DNA of 64,000 bases from Bactrocera neohumeralis (lineage: Eukaryota; Arthropoda; Insecta; Diptera; Tephritidae), in contig NC_065920.1 of assembly GCF_024586455.1 (NCBI RefSeq), positions 53,187,109-53,251,108 on the forward strand, in the 5' to 3' direction. Shown here piece by piece: positions 18,875 to 30,204 of this stretch; position 1 is the stretch's first letter, and the number at the start of each line of letters is the position of its first letter. The translations under genes were made by a program, and so were the position numbers. A model generated the notes under the pieces. That model was not told the origin of the DNA. It ran no database searches and was given only the letters and a program-made list of their open reading frames with translations.

Positions 18875-19559
18875 CTAATGAGATAAAAGTATGATTTTTG
18901 CCTATTTGATTAAGCAGGCGTTAGTCGTCATTTAGTTAATGTATATATGTATGTATACGGCATATTGATACGAGGCTAAGTGCTTCTACTTTTTACATAT
19001 ATGTAGATATGTATGGGGTATTCCATACCAAATCGACCACTTTTGAACCCGACCTCTTTAGATTTTGCTGAAACTTATCCATCCTTTTCTACCCTTTGAA
19101 AAACATTTTTGAGAATTTTTTCAAAATTTTTTGTCCAACTTCAAAAAAGTTATAAATTTTTCAAAAAAAGGCTTTTTTATTTTCAAATAGCCATAACTTT
19201 TGTAGAAATTGACTTTTGGGGACCTTTTTTTTAAATTTTTGTTTTTGAATGAACTTTTCAAAAAAATACACGAAAAAAATTTAACACGATCAATTATATA
19301 AAATAATCGGTTTTTTTAGTAAAATCGTCATACTTTCTTTTGGAAGTTCGATATTTTTTTTTTGTCAAAAAAAAAACTTCAATTAATTTGACAGCTATCT
19401 CTGCTAATCCCGCAGTGGGCCGATTGTTTTTATATTTTTTTTTATTAATTAAAAAAAAATTGTCAAATTTTCAAAAATGAAAAAAATAAAAAAAAAAAAT
19501 AATTTTTTACTTCCACAGTTTTACAGAATACTTAAAATGTGATATTTATAGAATAAATA
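18875..19559. other. AT-rich sequence with poly-T/poly-A runs
   Basis: From 19010 a stretch beginning GGGTATTCCATACCAAATCG, followed by many T/A homopolymer runs, has the look of an old non-autonomous element. No ends could be fixed. Confidence 0.35.
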
Positions 19560-19569
19560 TTGACAAATT

Positions 19570-21000
19570 CCGACAATTTTCGGGATCCCGAAAAACAAAA
19601 AAAATGTTTTAAAAGAGTTTTCAGAAACACGTACAGAAAACTAAAATATCCAGCTTATCTACTAGTACCGAAAAATTTCGGGATCCCGAAAACCAAGAAG
19701 GGGTTTTTAAAGTGTTTTTAGTAAAACGTATAGAAAACTTAAAACTCCAGAAGTTTCACTATTCCCGAAAAATTTGGGATCCCGAAATTCATAAAAAGGT
19801 TTCAAAAAAGTTTTAAAATTATGGCATAAAAAATATTATTTCATAGCAACCCCTAAGTAATTTTTTTATACATCTATTAGTAAAATAAAATCTTTATTTT
19901 CCATTTGTACAAAGTAATTAATAACTGTAATTAATGAAATAGCTCGCGACGCTCGAAAATTCAATTTTGTGCTTTTAATTAATTCTATAACAACAGTATG
20001 AATAATTATGATATACTATTAATACAAGTTCGAAGCATCTAGTTATGCACCTCATTTTAAAAATCAGAGTCCCGAAATTTTAAGTTTCATAAAGCGCTCT
20101 GGTTAATAAAAAACTGGCAATAAATATTACATTGTAAGCAATGTCAATGTCAATGTCAATTTGAAAAATGTCTATAAATATAGAAAATTCTTAACAGAAA
20201 GGTGCTCAATACTTGAGGTGTTATGAACATATTAAAAAAAAATAAGTTTCTCATTTGTATGTTTTTTTTTATTAAATTTCTTAGAAAAAAAGTATTTCGC
20301 TTTTTACAACCTGAAACATATCGGGATCACGAAATCTTAATTTAAACAAAATGTAACAATCTTTTTAGAAAAAGGTAGTTATATAAATTTTAACATATAC
20401 ATATATGCAATATGTATATAAGTTTATGCTTATAGATTTAAAAAAATATATGAAAATACATATATTTCCTTTATATCCCGAAACATATCGTGATACCGGT
20501 TTCAAAAATTAGGATACCAAAATTTTGAGTTTTAGTTCCATATTTTTTTTAGAAAATAATAATTATATGACCCCCGTAATATATCGAGATCTCATATTCC
20601 ATATTCAAAAATTGGGATCCCGAAATTTTGATTCTTTGTTCAAAGATCGTTGTAGAAAAAAGTAGTTAAATAACGTATATAAGCTTGTGCTTATAGATTT
20701 TTTAGAAAAATTATATATCCTTTATATCCCGAAACATATCGGGATACCGATTTCAAAAATGAGGATTCGAAATTTTGAGTTTAAGTTAATAATTTTGTTT
20801 TTAGAAAAAAAAAATTTTATTGTTTTATATGCCGAAACATAACGGGATCCCGTAATCAAAAATCGGGATCCCGAAATTTTGGGTTTCTGTTTACAAATCT
20901 TTTAAGATAAGAGTAGTTTTATAACATTTATGTCCAGAAACTTAATAGGATCCCGATTTTAGATTAGTTTAAAAAATCGGCATTCCGAAAATTTGAAAAA
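19570..21000. repeat. Array of CGGGATCCCG-type palindromes
   Basis: In very AT-rich DNA the words CCCGAAA and CGGGATCCCGA recur: near 19580, 19676, 19770, 20070, 20320, 20475, 20617, 20725, 20840, 20865 and 20950. The last third shows longer units of about 120-250 bp, with CCCGAAACATATCGGGAT, then a palindrome, then AAATTTTG. CGGGATCCCG is a perfect 10-bp palindrome. Units differ by substitution and indel. No coding frames. Confidence 0.8.
20139..20160 (+). repeat. (AATGTC)n short tandem repeat
   Basis: Three and a half units of AATGTC. Confidence 0.9.
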
Positions 21001-22200
21001 ATAAGCCCTGATTTCTCAGCAAAGAATTAAGTTAGTAAATGGAAAAATTTAAATTAGCGCTTCAATAAGTCATAGGTATAACCAACAAGTAACTTTACGC
21101 TTAGTACTTTAATTTACCATTAGCGCAACTTCCGTAGCAAATTTTAAATAATTTGAAATTATGTTGTAAATATTTTGTTTCATTGTTTTTGTTTTTTTCT
21201 TACACATTTTTTAATTGCCGAACAAAAACCTTCGATTTGTCATGGCAAATTTGTTTGACTCTTCCACACATGCGCTGTCTTCACCTCTACTTTTGTCTGC
21301 GCGCGTGTCTTTTTCACATACTTTGCTGTTATTTTTTTGCTGTTTTTGTTGTTATCGTTGTTGCTTGTCATGCAGTTTCGTTAATCACCTGACAAATTTG
21401 TCCTTTCTCAATATTTATTATTATGAAGGTAAATTATATAACTACCAATATGCATAGCAACAAACATGCGAAACAACAACAATAATAATAATAATTTTAT
21501 TGGCTGACGCACCAGAGTTTAAAATCTTCTCATTAAACATGACTACGAGGCAATTTTTGTCGAGCTTCGAGATGCTTACACACCACTGTAAACATTTTGG
21601 ACAGGCCTGCATGTGAGAAAATGAGGTCGTTTACACCTCCCTGAATAGTTTCGGTTAAAGATCAAAAATAATGTTCGTTGTAGTGTGTAATTTGCACTTT
21701 TTGTAAGGGCGCATGCGCACGAGATTTTTTTTAATGTTTATACACGAAGTTGTGTTTCGCGCAAGACAATTCTTTTCAAAGGTATTAGTTGATTACTCTT
21801 TTTATTATTAATCATGTTTTTTTACTTTTATTATTTTAAGCACTTGGAGCGCTTTTGTAGTAACTTCCGTAAAGAGTAATCATTTGTTGTTGGTTTATAG
21901 CTTTACTTAATTTTAAGTGTCAAGGTTTAAAAGTTGTCTCAATAATGGGTAGGCAAAAATTGTATTTTTTAAAAATCATTAAAATACTTATACTCAACCT
22001 TGCCGGATTACAATCAAGGTTCTTTCTGTCCGTATAACGGCATCATCATCTTGAAGATTTCTCTACAAAAACAAGCGAGTGTGGTTGCTCTTTTCATGGC
22101 TTTTAAAACATGTACAGTAGTAAAGAGTGATCCCTTTCGAGGTTCTCCACTTTTTTTTAAAGAAAAAACACACAAATTTCAAATTTAATTAGAGAATATT
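21001..22200. other. Unique AT-rich DNA
   Basis: No gene recognised. Contains CAACAACAATAATAATAAT near 21472. Overlapping short frames near 21150-21460 show no motifs. Confidence 0.4.
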
Positions 22201-22204
22201 TATT

Positions 22205-23100
22205 ATTATCGAAGGAACATTATTGGCATTTATTTTTTTATAAATTACCTCTTTCAAATGTTAATCGCGCTATGTCTCGGATGGTCCATCTGTTGAGTTC
22301 ACTTTTCGATGACTCGTACAAGCATTTCGACTCATAACTCGAGAATGAAACGCGTGATTTTTTGCTCCAAGGCCTGACTCGAAGCGGGATTGTCCGCTTA
22401 GACTTTACACTTCACATATCCCCCCAGAAAAAGGCTTAACGGTGTGATATCACACGATCTTGGTGGACAATCGACCGGTCCGAAACGTAAAATTATCTGC
22501 GCACCAAAGTCTACTCTTAATAAATCCATTGATTGAGGCGATGTGTGGGAAATGGTTTCTTGGTTAAACCACATGTCGTCGAGATCGCGAGCTTCCGGCA
22601 TCAAATAGGTGCTTATCATGGCGCGATAACGGTCGGCATTGACTTTACATTCATCATTTTTGAAGAAATAGGGACTGATGATTCCGCCAGCTCACAAACC
22701 ATATCAAGTCTTTGTTTTTCTAGATGAAATGGCAGCTCTTGAATTTCTTCAGGTTTCTTTTCGGCAATCTTGCTTGTTTACATACCCATTGAGCCAGAGA
22801 AATGCCTCATCGGTAAACAAAATTTCGCTCGTCGAATATTCTTGGAACTTTTCAAGAGCCCATAGAGCGAAGCGATGTCGCTTGGGAAAGTCAAAGGTGT
22901 CAGTTCGTGCACTAGCTGTATTTTGTATGCTTTCAATTTAAAATCTCGACGTAAAACGAGCCATGTCGTTACATATGTCACTCCGAGTTGCTGCGAACGG
23001 CGCCGAATTGACTCTACACGGCCTTCGTGGACACTCTCAGCTACGGCTGATATATTTTCTTCACTGCGTGCGGGACATGGTCTATTCGGTTGAATATTAA
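22205..23100 (-). pseudogene. Mariner-related transposase (HTH + DDE_3), near full length, decayed
   Basis: Minus-strand blocks in order: TYVTTWLVLRRDFKLKAYKI then QLVHELTPL (helix-turn-helix and linker), ILFTDEAFLWLNGYVNKQDC (first catalytic aspartate), YRAMISTYLMPEARDLDDMW then FNQET (second aspartate region, where the expected QQDGATCHTA is corrupted to NQETISHTS), MDLLR.DFGAQIILRFGPVD then CPPRSCDITPLSLFL.GYVK (third acidic motif, D to S), and a C-terminus ending HLKEVIYK. Stops and frameshifts separate these. Two of the three catalytic positions are damaged. Related fragments are at 12130 and 31375. Confidence 0.75.
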
Positions 23101-23109
23101 GTATTCAAT

Positions 23110-23640
23110 AGAGAATCCTGGGTCTCAAGATTGGTAATGGTATTGCGAATAGTACGCTCAGTAGGCTGCATAGAATACTTGTAAATCAAGTCAAATTTTG
23201 ATACATTGTTTTGATATGAACCGTTTTCCAATGAGGCCGTTCTGCAACGGCTGGAGCAAATAGTACTCAGAACGGGGCAAAATTTGGGTTATAAGGTGGG
23301 TGAGGCAAATCATTTTCAACGATCTTGAAACACGAGGCCGAGCACTGTCATGACGGAAAACACTTGCTTTGTGTTTACTTTAGAATTTCGGTAGTTTTTC
23401 GGCAATTGCTCGCTTCAATTTGAGTTGAGTTGTTTTTGGTAGTAGCCCCCGTTAATGATTTGAGCACATTTTAGAAGCTCGTAATACAACACTCCCTACT
23501 GCACCCACCAAATACAGAGAATTACCTTAATGTTATGAATATTCGGCTTTTCCGCTGTTATAGCAGATTAGCCAGTTTGCTCATATGAGCTTCAGGGTTT
23601 AGAGTTAATTCAGTGGATCCATTTATGGCATTATCTATCC
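23110..23640 (-). pseudogene. Mariner transposase C-terminal fragment
   Basis: Minus-strand translations in alternating frames read FRHDSARPRVSRSLK (from HDNARPH), HPPYNPNFAP (from HPPYSPDLAP) and then PLQNGLIGKRF-like sequence. This is the second and third catalytic motif region and C-terminus of a mauritiana/mellifera-type mariner. Heavily frameshifted. N-terminal parts were not identified with certainty. Confidence 0.6.
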
Positions 23641-23853
23641 TCTTCTATTTGTGTTCATTTATGAACCCACATATCCTCTATTAATCTTAGCTCTCGGCTT
23701 CAGTGAGCCCCTCTCTAAAGATTTTTTGAAAATTAAATTCGAAATGAGGTTTAACATTACAACCTTAGTTACTCCGTTTCATTTAAGTCTTTATAATATT
23801 TTTATAAATCCTTGATTTTATGTCTCTAAGCGAAATTAAGAGACTAAATATTA
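23641..23853. other. AT-rich spacer
   Basis: Nothing recognised. Confidence 0.4.
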
Positions 23854-24376
23854 GGTTGTAAAAAAGTCTTGCGGTATTTTCGCTAGTTGTCGCTGAAAGC
23901 GCGTAGTTCTAGTTTCTTTTTGGAAAGCTCATTTCACGCGCTAACACGTGTTTGATTGATTGTCGTTTCTTTTAAGTCGTTCGTGAGTTATAGCGTCGCA
24001 AACATGGAACAAAATAAAGAGAAAATACGGCATATTTTACAGTACTACTACGATAAAGGCAAAAATGCATCTCAAGCCGCCAATAAAATTTGTGCAGTTT
24101 ATGGACCCGATACAGTTTCCATTTCCACCGCACAACGATGGTTTCAACGTTTTCGTTCTGGTGTAGAGGTGGTCGAAGATGCGCCACGCTCCGGAAAGCC
24201 TGTCGTCGAAAATTGCGATAAAATCGCTGAATTGGTCGAAAGAGACCGGCATAGTAGCAGCCGTAGCATCGGTCAAGAGCTGGGCATGAGTCATCGAAAA
24301 TTCATTTCAATTTCAAAAAAAAAAAAAAAAAAAAAAAAAATCAATAAAAATACCGCAAGACTTTTTTGACAACCCA
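23854..24376 (+). mobile_element. DNA-binding-domain-only mariner derivative, copy 2
   Basis: Inverted ends GGTTGTAAAAAAGTCTTGCG (left) and CGCAAGACTTTTTTGACAAC (right, beginning at 24354) with TA alongside. It is shorter than copies 1 and 3 by about 36 bp in the 5' untranslated part. Of the three, this copy alone keeps an open reading frame (24004-24369). Confidence 0.88.
24004..24369 (+). CDS. Truncated mariner protein, helix-turn-helix domain only
   Basis: A 121-residue frame beginning MEQNKEKIRHILQYYYDKGK. Residues 1-55 form the first helix-turn-helix, with the YxxGKNASQAA and AQRWFQRFRSG motifs. Residues 58-70 are the EDAPRSGKP AT-hook-like linker, and 72-100 the second helix-turn-helix (IAELVERDRHSSSRSIGQEL). 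The catalytic DD34D domain is missing: the sequence jumps from GMSHRKF to the 3' end, where an A-run supplies eight lysines before the terminal repeat encodes NTARLF. Such a protein could bind element ends and interfere with transposition. That is inference, and promoter activity is unknown. Confidence 0.55.
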   Translation: MEQNKEKIRHILQYYYDKGKNASQAANKICAVYGPDTVSISTAQRWFQRFRSGVEVVEDAPRSGKPVVENCDKIAELVERDRHSSSRSIGQELGMSHRKFISISKKKKKKKKINKNTARLF

Positions 24377-24680
24377 TTATTTCTCGCTGTGTTTTTTTAA
24401 ATTTTAATTTATACTTGTATAGATACTATTGAAGTACAAAAAAAAATTTAAAATAATTTCTCAAAGTTTCAATTCATTTCGTTGAAGAATTAGTCTTAAC
24501 CACATATCGGCCTAATCGGCCTTAATATACTGAATATTCCGATTCTGTTTCCACGATTTCCTCTCAAATAGCTTAACTTGTTGCTGAAATAATCAGACTT
24601 GAATTCAAAGGACACACTGCATAATTCTCGTTTAATTCTCTTACATTATTGATGATAATTCTATCCTATTGTAGTTGTAG
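24377..24680. other. AT-rich spacer
   Basis: Nothing recognised. Confidence 0.4.
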
Positions 24681-24681
24681 T

Positions 24682-25318
24682 GGGTATTCTGGTCTATCTA
24701 GAAGCATGAATTTCAGGTAATTTTTAAAGTGTAGTAAGTTAATATTTTTACCATCCATTTTTTTATTAGTTATTTGTTAATTTTAGAAGCGTACAGAAAA
24801 AAATTAAAAACTAAAAAAATTCACAAAAAATTGATTTCAACCCCCTTAGTTATCTGAAACAAAAAAAAAATAAGATTTTTAATCTAGAATAATGTCGCAA
24901 TGGCCGGAACTACGGAAAAGTGGCAAAATTTTTTTTTCACAAAATGGCGACTGCCTGAATAAAAAAGATTGGATCACTTTTTCTGACTGGGGATGGGGCT
25001 AGTTCCAACCATAGGCAAGCCTTTAAAGAAGACTCTATAAAAATTTCAAGGAAATCGGTCCAGTAGAACCTGGGTATCGATCCGAAAAAGTCAGTTTTGA
25101 GAAAAACGCGTTTAAAGTTTTGCTTAAAGTCTTTTGTTCGATTAGTTCCGGTCGAACCAGTTTGGATGCCGGGTCAGGAAAACGCCTATATCTCCGAAAA
25201 TAATTTGAATTTTGAAAAATCCTCATGTACACATACATATTCTTGAATAGTTAAACTTTGAAAATATAAAAAAAAAATTTGGATGTTTTTAAACTTCTAG
25301 ACCAGAATACCCCCTTAA
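24682..25318. mobile_element. MITE with GGGTATTCTGGTCTA ends
   Basis: Left end GGGTATTCTGGTCTA at 24682. The right end, read in reverse, is TTAAGGGGGTATTCTGGTCT from 25318. About 640 bp with no coding capacity. TTAA is present at the right end only. The internal words GAGAAAAACGCGTTTAAAGT and AAATGGCGAC are shared with the elements at 37066 and 37770, so these form one diverse MITE group, possibly piggyBac-mobilised (inference from TTAA). Confidence 0.65.
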
Positions 25319-25964
25319 GCTCTTCATCACTTGAAATTATTAGGTATTTTAAAGTACCTACTAATTAGTATATAGAACTGCGATGTTCTGTGACCTGCCG
25401 TTTCAATTACTGAGCACTATAATAAGCTGACTGCTTTATCTTCGTTGTGGTCCTGTGTGTTACTAAACCATCGTTATCTGGTAATAAATTTAGTTCAGCC
25501 GTTTTAAGCTGTAATTAAAAAAGGGAATATTAGCGACACATACATATATAGTTTACGTCGATATATATTGTGTGTGTAAACAATTTTACTAACCATAAAA
25601 GTTTATTTCGCTGTTGCTAACACCAGCCATTAAAATCATTGAAATGAAGGAAGCGTCTGGCACGTTTAAACGCCTCAAACATCTTCTCGCCTTTGAACGC
25701 CATTTTTTGCAGCTTTATACGCTTCTTCACACTTAAAGATTAGATTCCATCTTTGGTACCTGCGTGTGATTTTCACGCTTGATTATAGCAATTTTATCAA
25801 ATTCTAGCAGCGAAGTGAAAAATAATACGAAAATAATACACCCATAAACAGGAACAGGTAGTAAGTTCACTTGGGGCCAGGTCCAGACTATAAATATGGT
25901 AGAGGCATAAGAAGCTCCCAAAAAATATCCATATACTTATATGGCCTGACTTTGCGCTGTTGGC
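25319..25964. other. Unique DNA
   Basis: No gene recognised. Confidence 0.4.
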
Positions 25965-26160
25965 ACACAATTCATCTCCTACTGGCAAAAGCTGGTTGTT
26001 GCTGAGTGACTGCTTCATTCAGTCGAACCAATTGTTGACAATAGAGGTCCGCACATATTAGCATATTATTCCATATGTGAGATATCTTATTAAAGTTAAG
26101 AAAACGTTTAATGTTGGATATACATATGTTTGGTGCCGAAAATAGGTGAAATCGGTCCAC
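25965..26160 (-). pseudogene. Small mariner transposase scrap
   Basis: The minus-strand frame contains ADLYCQQLVRLNEAVTQQQP then AFASRR, the YCQQLDRL...QKRP.L.NRR helix preceding the second catalytic aspartate of mariner transposases. Same segment type as the fragment at 3016-3420. Only about 30 residues are recognisable. Confidence 0.6.
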
Positions 26161-26202
26161 AAATTACCGCAGCTCCCTTAAATACAACTTAAAATGATTT
26201 GT

Positions 26203-27241
26203 ATACTCTCGCAACAAAGTTGCTAAGGAGAGTATTATAGTTTTGTTCACGGTTGTTTGTAAGTCCTAAAACCATAAAAAGGTTAAGTTCGAAGATGGGC
26301 AAAATCGGCCTACTGCCACGCCCACAAAATGGCGAAAACCGAAAACCTATAAAGTGTTAACTAAGCCATAAACAAAGATATTAAAGTAAAATTTGGCACA
26401 AAGGATCGCATTAGGGAGGGGCATATTTGGACGTATTTTTTTTTGGAAAAGTGAGCGTGGCCCCGCCCCCTACTAAGTTTTTTGTACATATCTCGGAAAC
26501 TACTATAGCTATGTCAACCAAACTCTTTAAAGTCGTCTCCTTCAGGCATTTCTATACACAGTGCAAAAAAAAGAAATCGGATAATAACCACGCCCACCTC
26601 CCATACATACACTAAAAGTGAGTTAACCGACTAACAAAAAACGTCAAAAACACTAAATTTTACGGAAGAAATGGCAGAAGGAAGCTGCACCCAGGCTTTT
26701 TTTTTAATTGAAAATGGGTGTGGCGTCGCCCACTTATGGACCAAAAACCATATCTCAGGAACTGCTTGACCGATTTCAATGAAATTCGGTATATAATATT
26801 TTCTTAACACCCTGATGACATGTACGAAATATGGGTGAAATCGGTTCACAACCACGCCTTCTTCCAATATAACGCTATTTTGAATTCCATCTGATGCCTT
26901 CTCTGTATAATATAGGAGCCAATGATGATAGCGGAATAAAACTTTACACAAATACGGTATTTGAGCTGAGATATCCCTTGTGGAAAAATTGTCGTGATCG
27001 GACTATAACTTTTCAAGGTCCCTGATATCGAACACGAAGAACTCTGTGCCTAACCTAACCTAACCTAATTTTTCACCGAAAATATCGGTAAATCTCTCAG
27101 ATATTTTCATGTAATTCAAAGGGCATCATTTTTATACTCTCGCAATAAAGTTGCTAATAACGGTATCTCCATTATCACTCTATCATGCGAGAGTATAAAA
27201 TGTTCGGTGACACCCGAACTTAGCCCTTCCTTACTTGTTTA
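26203..27241 (+). mobile_element. Mini-me-type repeat, copy B (core deleted)
   Basis: Matches copy A from TATACTCTCGCAACAAAG through the GGGCGTGG/CGCCCAC blocks to TGCGAGAGTATAAAATGTTC and CCCTTCCTTACTTG. A deletion after AAGTCCTAAAACC removes the TA run, the core and the (GTCY)n tract. Near the 3' end an extra segment includes CTAACCTAACCTAACCTAA (27051-27069) and a second TATACTCTCGCAATAAAGTT copy at 27132, so the terminus is partly duplicated. Confidence 0.8.
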
Positions 27242-27650
27242 AAATTAACTTTTAATTATTATTTACACAAATTTTAATTTTTTTAATTTCTCGTTCTTTA
27301 CTCTGCTCTCTTAAGCTGCCTTTATTATTCACTCGTTTCTGCTTTGCCAAGTTGAAAAACTTTCCTACCTACTTTTTGCCATTGATGCATATGTATGTAG
27401 ATGGTAACTGTCTGATAGTTGCTTAGTTTCAATCTATCTGCACGCACATCAGCTCTTGTTAGCTGCGCACAGCGTCAAGTGCCTGGCAACAAAGCGCCAC
27501 TCGAGCGGCGCGCTGATGGTGCTAATGTTTCAGCGCCGATATCAACTACTGATTGGTGGCAACGTACCACGGTCATGAGGCGAGAAAAGTGCAATTACAC
27601 TTACATATATATTTATACATATATATGTACACACTACAAATATAGTATGT
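27242..27650. other. Unique DNA with a GC-richer core
   Basis: 27430-27580 is GC-richer and not repetitive (GCGCC and CGCGC words). No gene recognised. Confidence 0.4.
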
Positions 27651-27652
27651 AT

Positions 27653-28545
27653 TAGGGTGGGCGAAAAAAAATTTTTTTTTTAATTTTTTCAAAAATTATT
27701 AATAATTTTTTGATTAGTGGGATTTATGAAAAATCATAACAGACCATTTTTGGAGAGAATCAAACGATTTCTTCGGAGATTGTAACGTTGCTTTGGGCAA
27801 TTATTTATGCCAAATTTCGTTAAGATATCACGGCAAGAAAAAAAATTTTCCATACAAGGACTTGACCAGTTTGTTTGGCAATTATGGGCTATAGTGGTTC
27901 AATCTAAACAATATCATCGGAGATTATAGCTTTAGAACAGATAATAATTGTACTAAATTTTGTAACGATGCCATGTCTAATTTAAAAGTTTTCTATACGA
28001 GAACTTAATTTTGATCGTTCAGTTTTTATGGCTGCTATAGCGATTTCTTGGGAGAATGTATCGTTGTCTTAAATAATAATTTAGGCCAAATTTCGTTAAG
28101 ATATCTTTTTAAATGAAAAAGTTTTCCATACAAGGACATGACTTTGATCGTTCAGTTTGTATGGCAGCTATACAATAGTGTTCCGATATCGGCTGTTTCG
28201 ACAAATAAGCAGCTTCATAGAGAGAAAAGAACGTGTATAAAAATTCAAATCGATAACTCAAAAAAAAAAAAAATCGTCCCACCCTAATGTACGTATGTAT
28301 ATATCGATATCCGCGGTTTCAGCAAATAAGCAGTTTCAGAGGGAGAAAAGCACGTGTGGAAAAATACAGATTGATATCTCAAAAAAATTAATTTTTTTCG
28401 ATCCACCCTAATGTATGTAAATATTAATATGTATATAACGGCGGTTCTGACAAATAAGCAGCTTCATCTAAAGAAAAAGACGTACATATGTAACAAATTA
28501 GATCGATTTCTCAAAAAAAAAAAAATTTCGACCCACCCTAATATA
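27653..28545. mobile_element. TTAGGGTGGG-ended element with triplicated 3' end
   Basis: It begins ATTAGGGTGGGCGAAAAA and ends TTTCGACCCACCCTAAT, an inverted pair. The interior repeats GATCGTTCAGTTTGTATGGC three times (decayed at 27870, then 28013, 28146). The last ~125 bp, from GACAAATAAGCAGCTTCA to CACCCTAATG, is present in three tandem versions ending at about 28288, 28413 and 28543. No coding capacity. Related pieces lie at 46735, 50645 and 54950. Confidence 0.75.
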
Positions 28546-29368
28546 AATACATAGAAATACATACATATGTATGTATTCTATTTAAGTAGTTACTTACATA
28601 CACCTAAACGTGCGCTTTAGTTTGTAGTTTGCTTGCCGTTGGCGGGCGTTGCGGCTGCTTAATTGCTTATGCCACAAGTGGCTAACAAAAGCACAACAAT
28701 AAAAACAAAAGCAAATCGAAAATAAAAAAAATCTACAAACTGCGCATGCGCAACTTAGACTCTTCAAAGTTACTCTGCGCTACGCTTAAGTATACTTTAA
28801 TAAACAGCAAATAATGGCAAACAGCAACAACAACAACAAAGCGCTTAAAGCACACATATGCCGTGTTCGCTACGTGTTGTAAAAAAAGTACAAACACCAA
28901 TAACAACAAAAGAGATCCATCAACATTAAGCATGCAGAACAGCTTTCGGCGACGACAACGTCACTCTTCAGCGCTATGCAACGCCGGCACTATTTACAAT
29001 GCGCGCTCGCTGCAAAAGTCTTGCAGAAAACAGCAACAACAACAAGAAATTGTAAAAGTTTTTAAAATAGCAAATCACAGGCTGCGCAGCACAAGACGTG
29101 CTCGCAATACGCATTATTGCTAGTTTTTATTATTTCAGCGCATTTTTTTCGCATTTGTGGGTTCTAGCCATAATCAGTTAGTGGCTGTTTGTCGTGGCAA
29201 GGCGGTTAGCATAGTGTTTAAAAATCGATAGAAAGTGTAATACATTTGTTGGTGCCAGATGTAAGCAGCAGACTGTGACCGAGTAATAGAACGCAGCTGC
29301 AGAAGTTGGTCTCAAAACCTCATCTGCATAACAAAGTGTTCAAGTTTTTAGTAAAGCAAGTTAATAAG
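28546..29368. other. Unique DNA, relatively GC-rich, CAACAA runs
   Basis: No transposon signature. 28600-29110 contains several (CAA)n stretches and a motif-less 86-codon frame (28863-29123). TCAGTTAGTGG at 29174 resembles a fly initiator. Possibly regulatory, not demonstrated. Confidence 0.35.
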
Positions 29369-30200
29369 CACTTAGTCTTGTAGAGCCATGTTGTTGTTGT
29401 TGTAGCGACAGAATTGCCGAGTTGACAGTCCTTGGCCGGATAAAAAACCGGGTCCGTTCCAGTTACGTAGACCCGACTGTCGTGAGAACGGTTTAGAGTG
29501 CCTGGCTGGACTTACTACAGCGTCTTCGAAACAGTCGCCTTTCGCAGGAAGATCGTATATTCTGGAATGTTTCCAAAGTACCCCGCCTTGTTGACCCATT
29601 CTACGATTTACTTAGTGTCTTATGCTTCAAAATAATGATCTTCCGAAATTTATAACTCCACGCAATACCTACAAGCCTGCTCGAAAGGCTCTACTTCGAC
29701 TTCGACTATTTATCAAAACTTTCACTATCCGTCTTCGAAACAGCGACTTTTCAAAAGAAAGTCGTGGCTTTTAGTATGTTTCTGAAGTACTCAGCCTTGT
29801 AGAGCCATTTTAGAACTGACTTAGTCTTCTAGGCATGAAACTACAGCCTTCCGACAAGTGCCAACTTACTACAACGTTAACTAAACTAACTGCTCCATAA
29901 AAGTTTAGTTTCTTAGAGATAAAAATACATACTTTCTGACAAGTATCTAGTTACTTTGGTACTAACTGCCACGCAGTAACCCCCGGGCTTGTTTCGACTA
30001 GAGCCCACGAGTGTTTATCAAATATTTCTCTGCCCATCTTCGAAGCAACCACCTTTATAATGGAAGATTTCAATATTTTTCTGCAACTGAAATTATATTC
30101 TTAAAGACAATAACACCCCGGATCTTATAAAATTCTATCTCTGAGCGTTGAATCTCTTCAATAACCTGATCCTCTGCTAAGAGCTTTCGAAACGGTCATT
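29369..30200. repeat. Degenerate ~200-300 bp tandem duplication
   Basis: The block CTTCGAAACAGTCGCCTTTC and its neighbours recur at 29522, 29731 (CTTCGAAACAGCGACTTTTC), 30045 (CTTCGAAGCAACCACCTTTA) and weakly at 30185. CTTGTAGAGCCAT recurs at 29378 and 29798, with GACTTAGTCTTCTAG-like sequence following. The 29388 repeat is inserted in the first unit. Confidence 0.5.
29388..29500 (-). repeat. Dispersed LINE-like 3' end with (CAA)n tail
   Basis: Minus sense: CGACAGTCGGGTCTACGTAA, GGACCCGGTTTTTTATCCGG, CCAAGGACTGTCAACTC and then CTACAACAACAACAACA. I recognise this as a repeat widespread in fly genomes that ends in (CAA)n, probably a non-LTR 3' end (memory, not verified). The flanks are a different, local tandem repeat. 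Confidence 0.5.
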
Positions 30201-30204
30201 AAAA

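Noticed and set aside
24037..24294. 85-codon minus frame repeated at 7213 and 46046
   Set aside because: Antisense shadow of the short mariner protein; it recurs only because the element does.
27051..27069. (CCTAA)n as interstitial telomere DNA
   Set aside because: Only a few units, within mini-me copy B; similar runs here follow LINE 3' ends. Flies lack TTAGG telomeres.
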